From Enterocloster bolteae (GTDB taxonomy: Bacteria > Bacillota > Clostridia > Lachnospirales > Lachnospiraceae): 64,000 nt of DNA. The notes beneath the pieces are model-generated. The model searched no databases. It saw only the letters and a program-made list of their open reading frames with translations, and was not told the DNA's origin. Where the stretch lies: the NCBI GenBank assembly GCA_021772025.1, contig JAETNT010000009.1, positions 1 to 64,000 of the forward strand, read 5' to 3'. Position numbers and translations under genes: made by a program. Positions 35,544 through 44,107 of the stretch are shown here, in pieces; the stretch's first letter is position 1; every line of letters starts with the position of its first letter.

Positions 35544-38500
35544 TTACAGCATTGCATGCTCCTGTCCCTCAATTTCCTGCCAAATTTCCTCCGGTTTTAG
35601 AGAACGGAGGCGCCGGTAACCATACCCTGCCGTCTTTTTGTCAAAACCGCATACTGCATGATAAGGGCAGTAATCACAGCCGGTCCGGTTTCCCTGCTTG
35701 TAAGGGCTCACGGGAATATTCCCTGACAGGATTTCCTGTCCCGCCTGTTTTAATTTATGACGGACATATTCCTTTAAAGCGGAAAACCGTTCTTTGCTGG
35801 CAACTGAGGATTTGGCTTCTGCAATAAACCCGTCTTTTATGGCCACCGGAATTACCTGAGATTCGGTTTCAATCTCCCGATCCATATGGCGGATTACTTC
35901 CAGATCACTTTCTACCAACCCGCTCATCCGAAGTTTTTTTAAAATTTGCTCTTCCACATCCTCTTTTCGGGACTCCGGGTCCCAATCTACCACCGGATCC
36001 TGGATATGGTAATAAAAGATTCCGGCAGGCGCCACTTCCTTTCCCGGATGTCTCTTCTCCTCCCGCTCTATGGCGGCGTCCATATAGACTACCAGCTGCA
36101 GCTGCAGTCCGTAATAAAGCGCTGCCAAGTCAAAGCTGGTGCTTCCCGATTTGTAATCGATAATTTTTACATATACGCAGGTTTCATCCTCACACAGATC
36201 CAGCCGGTCAATCCGGCCTCTTAAATGCAGCTCTTCATCCTGGGACAGGGAAATTTTCATAGCTTTCAGGTTGTCAATGGCAGAAAAAGATACTTCAAAA
36301 CCGGAGGGCACGAAATCCCCTTTTTTGATCTGCTCTGCCAAGGCCCATATAGTCCTGTCAGTAATGCGCCGGATCCGCTCTGTGAGATAGGCGTTGCGGG
36401 CGGAACTTTTTAATATGGTATTTCCGTACTCCTCCGTTACCTGACGGACGCTCTGTCCTACCAGCTTTTTTCGCTCTTCTTCTCCCAGATTGTGCCAGTC
36501 TATCCCCTGGGCCTTGGCAGTCTGGAAACACAGATCAATCGACTGATGGAAGAGGTTTCCTATATCCGCCGCCGCCACCTCATACTCCTGGCGTTCCATT
36601 AAATCCAGGCCGTACTTGAGAAAATGAGCATAGGCGCAGGAGGCATATTGTTCAAAACGTGTTACGCTTCCCTGTAAAACCGTACCGTAAAGCGCTCTTG
36701 CCGCCGCCCTTCCAATGCCTTTTTCCCGGTAAGAGGTAAATGCGGCTTCTGTCACCTGCTTTACCTGTTCTTTCCAGTCTTCATTGGAGAAAAACCAGCG
36801 GTACAATTCTAAAAAACCGGGTGAAAACTCCCCGTCTTCCGGATTGTCAGAGGTTCGACATTCTGACAGCCCCCCAATAAGGCGGCGAAATCCTTCTCTT
36901 TCAGATTGAATGGGCCAAAATGCCTCCTCCGCCTCCAGGATTTTCATATTCGGAAACAGCCGCTTCACATCTCCAATCAAACCGGAGGGGCGCCTTGCCT
37001 GCCCGTCGGCAGACATGGAAGAAAAGGACATCACCAGTCCTTTAGAAGGCTTTGACAGAATCAAATACTGGTAAAACCGCTGAATGCATCCGTCCTCTCT
37101 GGCGGTGGGAGCAAGCTCCAAATTATGAGAGGTAAAAAACTCCCGTTCCTGATCGGTCAGCAGGCTCTGTCTGTCCTTTTTCTGGGGCACAATTCCCTCA
37201 TTGACCCCTAAGAAAAATAAGATTTTCACTTCGTTGAGACGAGTTCTGGTAATATCTCCCACCACCACCCGGTCCATTACCGCCGGTATGGAGCCCACCT
37301 GAATCTCCTCAAATCCGGCGTCTAAAATCCCGGCATATTCGCTCCTGCTTACCTTTTCATCCCCCAACAGGGCTGTAAGTCTGTCAAATAGCTCTTCCAC
37401 CAATTCGTAAGCCTGACTATATTCCCTGGCCAGGCTTTCCTCCCCTTGTTTCTCAAAGAAATCTTGATACCACTGAAGCCGTTTTCTGGCCTGTGTTTCT
37501 TCTAAATATATTTTCAAAGCCTCTGTAATGGAAGCCACTGTGGCGTTTTCTTCTAAAAAAGCCTGACGGAAGGATGTAAGAGGCTCTAAGATTTGGCAGC
37601 GAAACCGATTCAGTTCCTCCAGATTTATCTGGGCAGCTCCCCGGTAAGTCCACTCCCACCGGGAATTCCACCGGTTATAGCCCCGGATTCCCAAAGCCCG
37701 GACATAATTTTCCAGCCTGGCGGTCATCAGAGGCGTTTCCCACACTGTCTGAGATAAGCCGCATTTCAGATAGCGGAATACGCTCTCATAAGAAAAGTCT
37801 TGACTCACCACCTCCAAAACCGATCGGATACGCTCTACCAGAGGATTTTCCACGATATTTCTCTTGTCATCTAAGAAACAGGGAATTCCGGCTTCCTGAA
37901 ACTGGTGGAGAATCTCCTTTCCATAACCCTTTAAGTCTCCGGTAATCACTGCTATATCCCGATAACGCAGTCCCTCTTTTCTCACTGCCTGTTCAATCCT
38001 GCTGACTGCAAACCGGACCTCCTCCCCGGGATTTGCCGCCTGATAGAGGCAGATCTGAGCCTCTAAAGAGCCTTCCTTTTCCTCTGCATATGGGGTAAAG
38101 GTGCGAAACAGATTCTGTTCCAGATATTCAAGAGCCGGGGCCTGTTCAAATCTGGGATGAACGGTAAGGCAAATATCCGGAAGCTTTTCTGCTCCGGCCT
38201 TTTCCGCCAGCTTGTTAATCCGGTGTACCGTGTGCTTTCCCATATAGAAAAGATGCTGGATAGAAGATTCTTCATAGGGCTCCGCTGACGGATCTACGGT
38301 AACGCTTACGGTTACATCCCGGGAATATTTCAAAAGCAGCTCAATAATCTGATACTGAACCGGGGTAAAGCCGGTATATCCGTCTAAATAGATCCGGCTG
38401 TTTTTCACAAATTCCGATCTGGGCAGCACCTTGCAGAGAGTTTCTAAAATTTCCTCTGCTGTAGAGAACCGATCCTTTATATATTCTTGAAAGCCCCGGT

Positions 38501-38984
38501 AAATCACCAGCATATCTTTAAGCTTATGTTTTAAAAGAGGCCTGTCAGCTTCCCCTATCAGTTCTTCCAGCTGGCCCTCTGTAATTCCATATTGGTAAAA
38601 CTCTGACAGCATGGATTTTAACTGACTAATAAACCCGTTTTTATTAAGCTGGCCCCGGTACAGCCCCAGCTCATTTTTCTTAGCCGCCGCCACCTTTCTC
38701 AGAACCATAGATTTCCCCATATCATCCAGGACAGTCAGGTTTACTACTGCCAGCTCTTCAAAAACCCGGTAAGCCAGGCGGCGGAAGCTTAACACGTCTA
38801 TATTGGTCATACCGTGTCTGGGATGAAGGGTGATAATCTCCTTCTGGGCCTGCATGGTAAACTGCTCAGGAACCATATAAAGTACCTTCATATCCGGCTG
38901 TTTTAGGGCCGCCTTTACTGCTTCCTCATACAAATAATGGGTTTTTCCGGAGCCGGAGCTTCCGAAAACAAACTGTAATGCCAT
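35544..38984 (-). CDS. addB: ATP-dependent nuclease subunit B (AddB)
   Basis: This 1146-aa AddB has a Walker A motif at the very N-terminus (FGSSGSGKTHYL), a long inactive helicase-like region, a C-terminal nuclease domain with VKIIDYKSG near residue 960, and an iron-sulfur cluster formed by an early cysteine with the late C-x2-C-x5-C group (CDYCPYHAVC). It pairs with AddA encoded directly downstream to form the Chi-regulated helicase-nuclease. Length is normal for clostridial AddB. Confidence 0.92.
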   Translation of the reverse strand: MALQFVFGSSGSGKTHYLYEEAVKAALKQPDMKVLYMVPEQFTMQAQKEIITLHPRHGMTNIDVLSFRRLAYRVFEELAVVNLTVLDDMGKSMVLRKVAAAKKNELGLYRGQLNKNGFISQLKSMLSEFYQYGITEGQLEELIGEADRPLLKHKLKDMLVIYRGFQEYIKDRFSTAEEILETLCKVLPRSEFVKNSRIYLDGYTGFTPVQYQIIELLLKYSRDVTVSVTVDPSAEPYEESSIQHLFYMGKHTVHRINKLAEKAGAEKLPDICLTVHPRFEQAPALEYLEQNLFRTFTPYAEEKEGSLEAQICLYQAANPGEEVRFAVSRIEQAVRKEGLRYRDIAVITGDLKGYGKEILHQFQEAGIPCFLDDKRNIVENPLVERIRSVLEVVSQDFSYESVFRYLKCGLSQTVWETPLMTARLENYVRALGIRGYNRWNSRWEWTYRGAAQINLEELNRFRCQILEPLTSFRQAFLEENATVASITEALKIYLEETQARKRLQWYQDFFEKQGEESLAREYSQAYELVEELFDRLTALLGDEKVSRSEYAGILDAGFEEIQVGSIPAVMDRVVVGDITRTRLNEVKILFFLGVNEGIVPQKKDRQSLLTDQEREFFTSHNLELAPTAREDGCIQRFYQYLILSKPSKGLVMSFSSMSADGQARRPSGLIGDVKRLFPNMKILEAEEAFWPIQSEREGFRRLIGGLSECRTSDNPEDGEFSPGFLELYRWFFSNEDWKEQVKQVTEAAFTSYREKGIGRAAARALYGTVLQGSVTRFEQYASCAYAHFLKYGLDLMERQEYEVAAADIGNLFHQSIDLCFQTAKAQGIDWHNLGEEERKKLVGQSVRQVTEEYGNTILKSSARNAYLTERIRRITDRTIWALAEQIKKGDFVPSGFEVSFSAIDNLKAMKISLSQDEELHLRGRIDRLDLCEDETCVYVKIIDYKSGSTSFDLAALYYGLQLQLVVYMDAAIEREEKRHPGKEVAPAGIFYYHIQDPVVDWDPESRKEDVEEQILKKLRMSGLVESDLEVIRHMDREIETESQVIPVAIKDGFIAEAKSSVASKERFSALKEYVRHKLKQAGQEILSGNIPVSPYKQGNRTGCDYCPYHAVCGFDKKTAGYGYRRLRSLKPEEIWQEIEGQEHAML

Positions 38985-39095
38985 AATATCCCCGCTTTCC
39001 TCAGTATAATGGGTATCTTTACCAGCCCGCTTTCTTTAATCATAATTTGCCGGACTTTTTAATAGATTATAGTAAACTCTTCAGGAGGTCTTTTC

Positions 39096-39557
39096 ATGAG
39101 CTCTCGTACTAAAATTATTGTGCTGCGGATGAAAGAAATTATCTATACAGCTATCTTTATCGGTCTTGCCATTCTACTCATTACCCTGTTTCTGTTTATG
39201 TTCCGCGCCAGAAAATCCTCTTCCGGCTCCTCAGACAACCCGGAAGCCGGGCAAAGCCAGCAGACATCCTACATACCCGGCATCTATTCCGCTTCCGTCT
39301 CTTTAGGAAATCAGAGTGTAAATGTAGAGGTAGCTGTGGACTCCAATCGGATTACGTCTGTCTCCCTGGTACCCTTAAGCGAATCCATCGCCACTATGTA
39401 TCCTCTCATGGAACCTTCCATGGAGCACCTGGAAAAGCAGATACTAGAGCTCCAAAGCCTGGAAGGCATTACCTACGAAAGCGGATCCCGCTACACCAGC
39501 CAGGTTCTTTTAAATGCCGTTGAAACGGCTCTCTCAAAGGCCCGGGCCGGACAGTAG
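39096..39557 (+). CDS. Small membrane-anchored protein with FMN-binding-like domain
   Basis: This 153-aa protein has a short N-terminal cytoplasmic part, one transmembrane helix (about residues 15-36) and an external domain from residue 55. The domain YIPGIYSASVSLGNQSVNVEVAVDSNRITSVSLV...TYESGSRYTSQVLLNAVETAL resembles FMN-binding domains (RnfG/NqrC-like), although the covalent-flavin S/T-G-A-T motif is replaced by ESGSRYTS, so flavin attachment is uncertain. AGGAGG lies 8 nt upstream. It is a monocistronic plus-strand gene with its own terminator at 39566-39598. Confidence 0.55.
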   Translation: MSSRTKIIVLRMKEIIYTAIFIGLAILLITLFLFMFRARKSSSGSSDNPEAGQSQQTSYIPGIYSASVSLGNQSVNVEVAVDSNRITSVSLVPLSESIATMYPLMEPSMEHLEKQILELQSLEGITYESGSRYTSQVLLNAVETALSKARAGQ

Positions 39558-39565
39558 GCGTTTGG

Positions 39566-39598
39566 GCTGCCCTTGTTTCTGGCGGGGGCAGCTTTTTT
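39566..39598 (+). terminator. Terminator after small membrane protein gene
   Basis: GCTGCCC (39566-39572) pairs with GGGCAGC (39586-39592) and is followed by six T. Confidence 0.85.
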
Positions 39599-39635
39599 AG
39601 TGTTCACATTATACCACAAATCTTTTGGGTTTCCA

Positions 39636-39663
39636 TTGCTTTTTTCTTAAAAGCAAGTATAAT
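39636..39663 (+). promoter_or_regulatory. Promoter with internal palindrome upstream of MATE gene
   Basis: TTGCTT (39636-39641), a 16-nt spacer and a perfect TATAAT (39658-39663). The palindrome TTGCTTTT/AAAAGCAA (39636-39643 and 39649-39656) covers the -35 and spacer and could be an operator for a drug-responsive repressor. Confidence 0.55.
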
Positions 39664-39707
39664 ACCTCAGTAGGAGCAATGTAACATCTATTTTACAGGA
39701 GGATATG

Positions 39708-41069
39708 ATGAAACGTAAACTTGCAGAAGGACATCCGCCCGAAAACCAAATCACTGAGGGAGTGATCTGGAAACAGCTTTTATTATTTTTCTTTCCCATT
39801 TTATTCGGAACCTTCTTCCAGCAGCTTTATAACACTGCGGATGCCATTATTGTAGGGCGTTTTGTAGGAAAAGAAGGGTTAGCCGCAGTAGGCGGATCCG
39901 CCGCCGTAATCGTCAACCTTCTGGTAGGATTTTTTATCGGCCTTTCCTCCGGCGCTACCGTTATTATTTCCCAGTTTTACGGAGCCAGGCAGAAAACGCG
40001 GGTTTCCCAAGCAGTTCATACGGCTGTCGCCTTCTCCGTTACAGGAGGGCTTGTCGTTATGGCGGTAGGGCTTATCTGCGCTCCTGCGTCTCTAAAGGCT
40101 ATGGGAACCCCGGCGGAAACCTTTGATGATTCTCTCTTATACCTGCGGATCTATTTTCTGGGACTTATTGGCAATCTGCTTTATAACATAGGATCGGGAA
40201 TCCTCCGGGCAATTGGCGATTCCAAACGGCCTTTATACTTTTTAATAGTAAGCTGTCTTACCAACATCCTGTTGGATATCGTCTTTATCTTAGGCTTTCA
40301 CATGGGGGTGGCCGGAGCCGCCTGGGCCACGATTACCTCCCAGATGATCTCCGCTGTCATGGTAATCGTAACCTTGATGCGGACTGACGATATGTACCGC
40401 CTTTCTTTAAAAGATATCCGCCTCACTCCCGAAATTCTGGCGCGGATTATCCAAATCGGCCTGCCTGCAGGCCTCCAATCCCTTATGTATGCCGCCTCCA
40501 ACATTATTATCCAGACCAGCGTCAATTCTCTTGGTACGGATGTGGTGGCTGCCTGGACCGCTTTCGGGAAAATCGATGTGATTTACTGGACCATTATCAA
40601 TGCTTTCGGCATCTCCATCACCACTTTTGTAGGCCAAAACTTCGGAGCCGGAAAGCTTGATCGGGTACGCTGCGGAATTAAAGTATGCCTGGGAATCAGC
40701 GCCGGGACTACCGCGTTTTTAAGCATCCTTCTCTTCCGCTTTGGCCATTATATTTACCTTTTGTTTACCACTGATGCTGCTGTAATGGACAAGGGGGTGG
40801 AAATCCTCCGCTTCCTGGTTCCCACCTTTATCACTTATGTATGCATTGAGATCCTTTCCGGCGCCTTAAGAGGCGTTGGAGACTGCTGGATTCCCATGAT
40901 GATATCGGCCTTTGGGGTATGCCTGCTTCGGGTGCTGTGGATTTTTCTTGCAGTTCCCCTTCATCCGGATATTAAAACCATCTGCTTCAGCTACCCTCTC
41001 ACCTGGACCATAACCTCCGTTATGTTCCTGATATATTTCCGTTGGTTCAGCAAGCTGCGAAATAAGTAG
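39708..41069 (+). CDS. MATE family efflux transporter (copy 2)
   Basis: This 453-aa twelve-helix MATE exporter starts LAEGHPPENQITEGVIWKQLLLFFFPILFGTFFQQLYNTADAIIVGRFVGKEGLAAVGGSAA, typical of the DinF/NorM-like group common in Lachnospiraceae. Two adjacent ATGs are possible; the one at 39708 is 5 nt after AGGAGG and is preferred. It is distinct from the MATE gene at 24729. Substrate unknown. It ends just before a shared bidirectional terminator. Confidence 0.87.
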   Translation: MKRKLAEGHPPENQITEGVIWKQLLLFFFPILFGTFFQQLYNTADAIIVGRFVGKEGLAAVGGSAAVIVNLLVGFFIGLSSGATVIISQFYGARQKTRVSQAVHTAVAFSVTGGLVVMAVGLICAPASLKAMGTPAETFDDSLLYLRIYFLGLIGNLLYNIGSGILRAIGDSKRPLYFLIVSCLTNILLDIVFILGFHMGVAGAAWATITSQMISAVMVIVTLMRTDDMYRLSLKDIRLTPEILARIIQIGLPAGLQSLMYAASNIIIQTSVNSLGTDVVAAWTAFGKIDVIYWTIINAFGISITTFVGQNFGAGKLDRVRCGIKVCLGISAGTTAFLSILLFRFGHYIYLLFTTDAAVMDKGVEILRFLVPTFITYVCIEILSGALRGVGDCWIPMMISAFGVCLLRVLWIFLAVPLHPDIKTICFSYPLTWTITSVMFLIYFRWFSKLRNK

Positions 41070-41086
41070 GAATATCCGGCCCATAA

Positions 41087-41122
41087 CAGAAAAGAGACCA
41101 GCATTTCATGGTCTCTTTTCTG
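41087..41122. terminator. Bidirectional terminator
   Basis: A perfect 14-bp stem, CAGAAAAGAGACCA with TGGTCTCTTTTCTG, closes an 8-nt loop between the convergent MATE and nucleotidyltransferase genes. The T-rich 3' arm on either strand suits both directions. Confidence 0.8.
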
Positions 41123-41186
41123 TATCAAAAATTTGAATTCACATCTTATCCCCAATCGTCCTCATTTGCCTCCTCAAGTTTTTCCT

Positions 41187-41498
41187 TCAGCGTTTTCTCA
41201 AGAACAAGTTTTCATATATTACGACACCGTCCTTTTCAATCTCCTTTTCCAGTTCTTTCGAAACGCCCGCATTCCATTCAATAATATCAAAGGACAGAAG
41301 AGAATGAATTTTCTCTTTTACCGCCCAGTAAAAGGAGTCGAAATCTCCGCCGCTCACTGCAATGTCAACATCACTCCTGTCGGTGTGCGTACCTCTTGCA
41401 CGGGAGCCGAAAAGTACAACTTTTTGAATATTGTATTCTTTGGAAAAAGTGACAATATCCCTCATGACCCTGTCGGGAATATTATATCCCATATCCAA
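41187..41498 (-). CDS. MNT-type nucleotidyltransferase, possibly frameshifted at its 3' end
   Basis: This 103-aa small nucleotidyltransferase of the minimal (MNT) type has the catalytic motif FGSRARGTHTDRSDVDIAV. It lies 20 bp downstream of nrdD on the same strand. MNT proteins often pair with HEPN partners in toxin-antitoxin modules, but no partner is seen here. In the next frame, just after GVVIYE, a coding-like run VLEKTLKEKLEEANEDDWG continues to a stop at 41147-41149. One missing base in the A-tract at 41208-41213 would join them. The gene may therefore be a natural frameshift allele or a sequencing error. Confidence 0.7.
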   Translation of the reverse strand: MDMGYNIPDRVMRDIVTFSKEYNIQKVVLFGSRARGTHTDRSDVDIAVSGGDFDSFYWAVKEKIHSLLSFDIIEWNAGVSKELEKEIEKDGVVIYENLFLRKR

Positions 41499-41518
41499 TC
41501 GCCCCCCAGCTTTCTCTA

Positions 41519-43888
41519 TTATCGATTCTCTTCTGCAAATTTACGGATATTGGAAGCATTGACATACTTCTGTATCTGTCCGTTTTTAATCACTACCAGC
41601 GTAGGCGCTTGCATAATGCCGTACCTATCGGACATTTCCTCGTTTTCCTCCGCATCTACTACCTGGTAATTAATATCCTTTAAAAATTCCTTAGCCGTCC
41701 TGCAGTTGGGGCAAGTCTTGGTGGTAAACAGATACAAGCCGGAAACCAAAGCCTGACTTCCTGCCGTCTCTTTCTGCTCTCTCTCCTGAACAGCCGCATG
41801 GCTCTTCTTTAGTTTAGAATGAAACGGATCATAGGTCTTACGTGCCTTATATTCCTCCAGCTTTCCTTCATTCCAGTTCTTAACCGGCCGGTAATATCCG
41901 GTAATACGGCTGTAAACCTCCGCTTCTTTGTTGCACACCGGACAGGTAAAGTGCTCTCCTGACAGGTATCCGTGATCCTTGCAGATAGAATAAGTAGGGG
42001 AAATGCTGTAATAGGGCAGGCGGTAATTCTCTGCGATGGTCCGAACCAGTTTGGCAGCCGCCTTCCAATCCGGCAGTTTCTCTCCAAGAAACGCATGAAA
42101 TACAGTTCCGGAAGTGTAAAGAGTCTGCAGCTCATCCTGGACATCCAACGCATCAAAGACATCGGAAGTATACCCAACAGGCAGATGAGAGCTATTGGTA
42201 TAATAGGGATTGCCACAGTCTCCGTTAGCGGTCTTAATATCCGGGAAACGCTTCTTATCGTGCTTTGCCAGACGGTAGCTGGTGGATTCTGCCGGAGTTG
42301 CCTCCAGGTTATAAAGATCTCCGTACATCTCCTGATAATCTTTCAGCCGTTCTCTCATATGATTTAAAACATCTTTGGAAAACTCCTGGGTCTCTTTATG
42401 GGTCATATCAGCCCTCAGCCATTTTGCATTTAAGCCGGCCTCGTTCATTCCCACCAGGCCGATAGTAGAAAAGTGATTCTCAAACGTACCTAGATATCTC
42501 TTGGTATAAGGATACAGGCCATTGTCCAAAAGCTTGCTGATCACCTCTCTCTTAATGTGCAGAGAGCGGGCGGAAATATCCATCATATAATCCAGTCTCC
42601 GGTAGAAGTCCCCTTCATTTTTAGATAAATAAGCAAGTCTGGGCATATTGATAGTAACCACCCCTACGGATCCGGTACTCTCACCGGAGCCGAAAAAGCC
42701 GCCGGTTTTTTTACGCAGCTCCCGCAGATCCAGACGCAGGCGGCAGCACATAGAGCGGACATCGCTGGGCTGCATATCGCTGTTGATATAGTTGGAAAAA
42801 TAAGGGGTTCCATACTTAGCGGTCATTTCAAACAGAAGACGGTTGTTTTCTGTATCAGACCAGTCAAATTCCTTGGTAATGGAATAGGTTGGAATGGGAT
42901 ACTGGAATCCTCTTCCATTGGCATCGCCTTCGATCATGGTCTCAATAAATGCCTTGTTCACCATATCCATTTCTTTCTTACAGTCCTTGTACTTAAAATC
43001 CATCTCCTTGCCGCCTACAATGGCATTCATCTCCGCCATATCATCCGGCACAGTCCAGTCCAAGGTAATGTTGGAAAAAGGCGCCTGGGTCCCCCACCGG
43101 CTGGGGGTATTGACACCGTAAATAAATGATTCAATACACTTTTTTACTTCCTGATAGGACAACTTGTCAACCTTTACAAAAGGCGCCAGATAGGTATCAA
43201 AGGAAGAAAAGGCCTGGGCCCCCGCCCATTCATTCTGCATAATTCCCAAGAAGTTTACCATCTGGTTGCACAGTACGGATAAATGCTTTGCCGGAGAAGA
43301 AGTGATTTTGCCGGGAATCCCCCCCAGGCCTTCCAGAAGCAGCTGTTTTAGAGACCATCCGGCGCAGTAGCCTGTAAGCATAGACAAATCATGAAGATGG
43401 ATGTCTGCATTGCGGTGGGCATTGGCAATCTCCTGATCGTAGATTTCAGACAGCCAGTAATTGGCGGTAATGGCGCCGGAGTTGCTTAAAATGAGCCCGC
43501 CTACGGAATAAGTAACCGTGGAATTCTCCTTTACACGCCAGTCCTCCACCTGTACATAGCTGTTTACCACATCCTTGTAGTCCAGGATTGTATTCTTCAT
43601 ATTGCGGATTTTTTCCCGCTGTTTTCTATATAAAATGTATGCCTTAGCCACGTCGGTGTAGCCGGTCTGCTCTAAAACATGCTCCACGCTGTCTTGTATT
43701 TCTTCTACGCTGACCGTACCCTCCTTCATCTTAGACTGGAAATCAGCCGTCACCCGGAGAGATAAAAGCTCCAGAATTTCATCGGTAAAGTCCTTCTTCG
43801 TAGCTTTAAATGCCTTCTTAATCGCCTCCGTAATCTTGGACAGTGTAAAATCTGCCACTTCACCGTCCCGTTTTACTACCTTAATCAT
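41519..43888 (-). CDS. nrdD: Anaerobic ribonucleoside-triphosphate reductase with C-terminal redoxin domain
   Basis: This class III ribonucleotide reductase makes deoxynucleotides under anaerobic conditions by a glycyl radical. From the preferred start near 43888 (MIKVVKRDGEVADF; an ATG 3 codons earlier is also possible) it has an N-terminal ATP cone (1-95), the catalytic barrel, a zinc site (CKDHGYLSGEHFTCPVCNK) and the glycyl radical motif RITGYYRP. The last 80 residues (710-789) are a thioredoxin/glutaredoxin-like domain with CPNC at 726-729, fused to the enzyme. This suggests a protein dithiol reductant rather than formate, as proposed for one group of NrdD. No nrdG activase gene is in the window. 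Confidence 0.9.
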   Translation of the reverse strand: MIKVVKRDGEVADFTLSKITEAIKKAFKATKKDFTDEILELLSLRVTADFQSKMKEGTVSVEEIQDSVEHVLEQTGYTDVAKAYILYRKQREKIRNMKNTILDYKDVVNSYVQVEDWRVKENSTVTYSVGGLILSNSGAITANYWLSEIYDQEIANAHRNADIHLHDLSMLTGYCAGWSLKQLLLEGLGGIPGKITSSPAKHLSVLCNQMVNFLGIMQNEWAGAQAFSSFDTYLAPFVKVDKLSYQEVKKCIESFIYGVNTPSRWGTQAPFSNITLDWTVPDDMAEMNAIVGGKEMDFKYKDCKKEMDMVNKAFIETMIEGDANGRGFQYPIPTYSITKEFDWSDTENNRLLFEMTAKYGTPYFSNYINSDMQPSDVRSMCCRLRLDLRELRKKTGGFFGSGESTGSVGVVTINMPRLAYLSKNEGDFYRRLDYMMDISARSLHIKREVISKLLDNGLYPYTKRYLGTFENHFSTIGLVGMNEAGLNAKWLRADMTHKETQEFSKDVLNHMRERLKDYQEMYGDLYNLEATPAESTSYRLAKHDKKRFPDIKTANGDCGNPYYTNSSHLPVGYTSDVFDALDVQDELQTLYTSGTVFHAFLGEKLPDWKAAAKLVRTIAENYRLPYYSISPTYSICKDHGYLSGEHFTCPVCNKEAEVYSRITGYYRPVKNWNEGKLEEYKARKTYDPFHSKLKKSHAAVQEREQKETAGSQALVSGLYLFTTKTCPNCRTAKEFLKDINYQVVDAEENEEMSDRYGIMQAPTLVVIKNGQIQKYVNASNIRKFAEENR

Positions 43889-44025
43889 CCTATCCATGAC
43901 TCCTTTCATTTATCTATGTATGCCCTGCGGAAGTCTCTGCCATAAAGGCGCCGCGCCAAAGCACTGTTATCGGAGCAGCTATATTTCCTGCCGTCTCTGC
44001 CCGCCAGAAAATCGCTACGGGTCTC

Positions 44026-44094
44026 ATTATAGCAGAAAGCGAAAGAAAACACAATATCTGGGAGCCGAAATATTTTTGAATCCAAATATTGTGT
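44026..44094 (-). promoter_or_regulatory. nrdD promoter with two candidate NrdR boxes
   Basis: On the minus strand TTGTGT (44049-44054), a 17-nt spacer and a perfect TATAAT (44026-44031). Two 16-bp sites related to the NrdR box ACACwATATmTTGTGT lie at 44049-44064 (overlapping the -35) and 44079-44094. Their starts are 30 bp apart, about three helical turns, as is usual for NrdR pairs. The same sequences form an inverted repeat (AAAACACAATAT, 44046-44057, with ATATTGTGTTTT, 44086-44097) that may also terminate hflX. Confidence 0.6.
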
Positions 44095-44107
44095 TTTATT
44101 ATATTAT

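Noticed and set aside
41187-41498. MNT/HEPN toxin-antitoxin pair
   Set aside because: No HEPN-type partner gene is found next to the nucleotidyltransferase; the neighbours are nrdD and a terminator.
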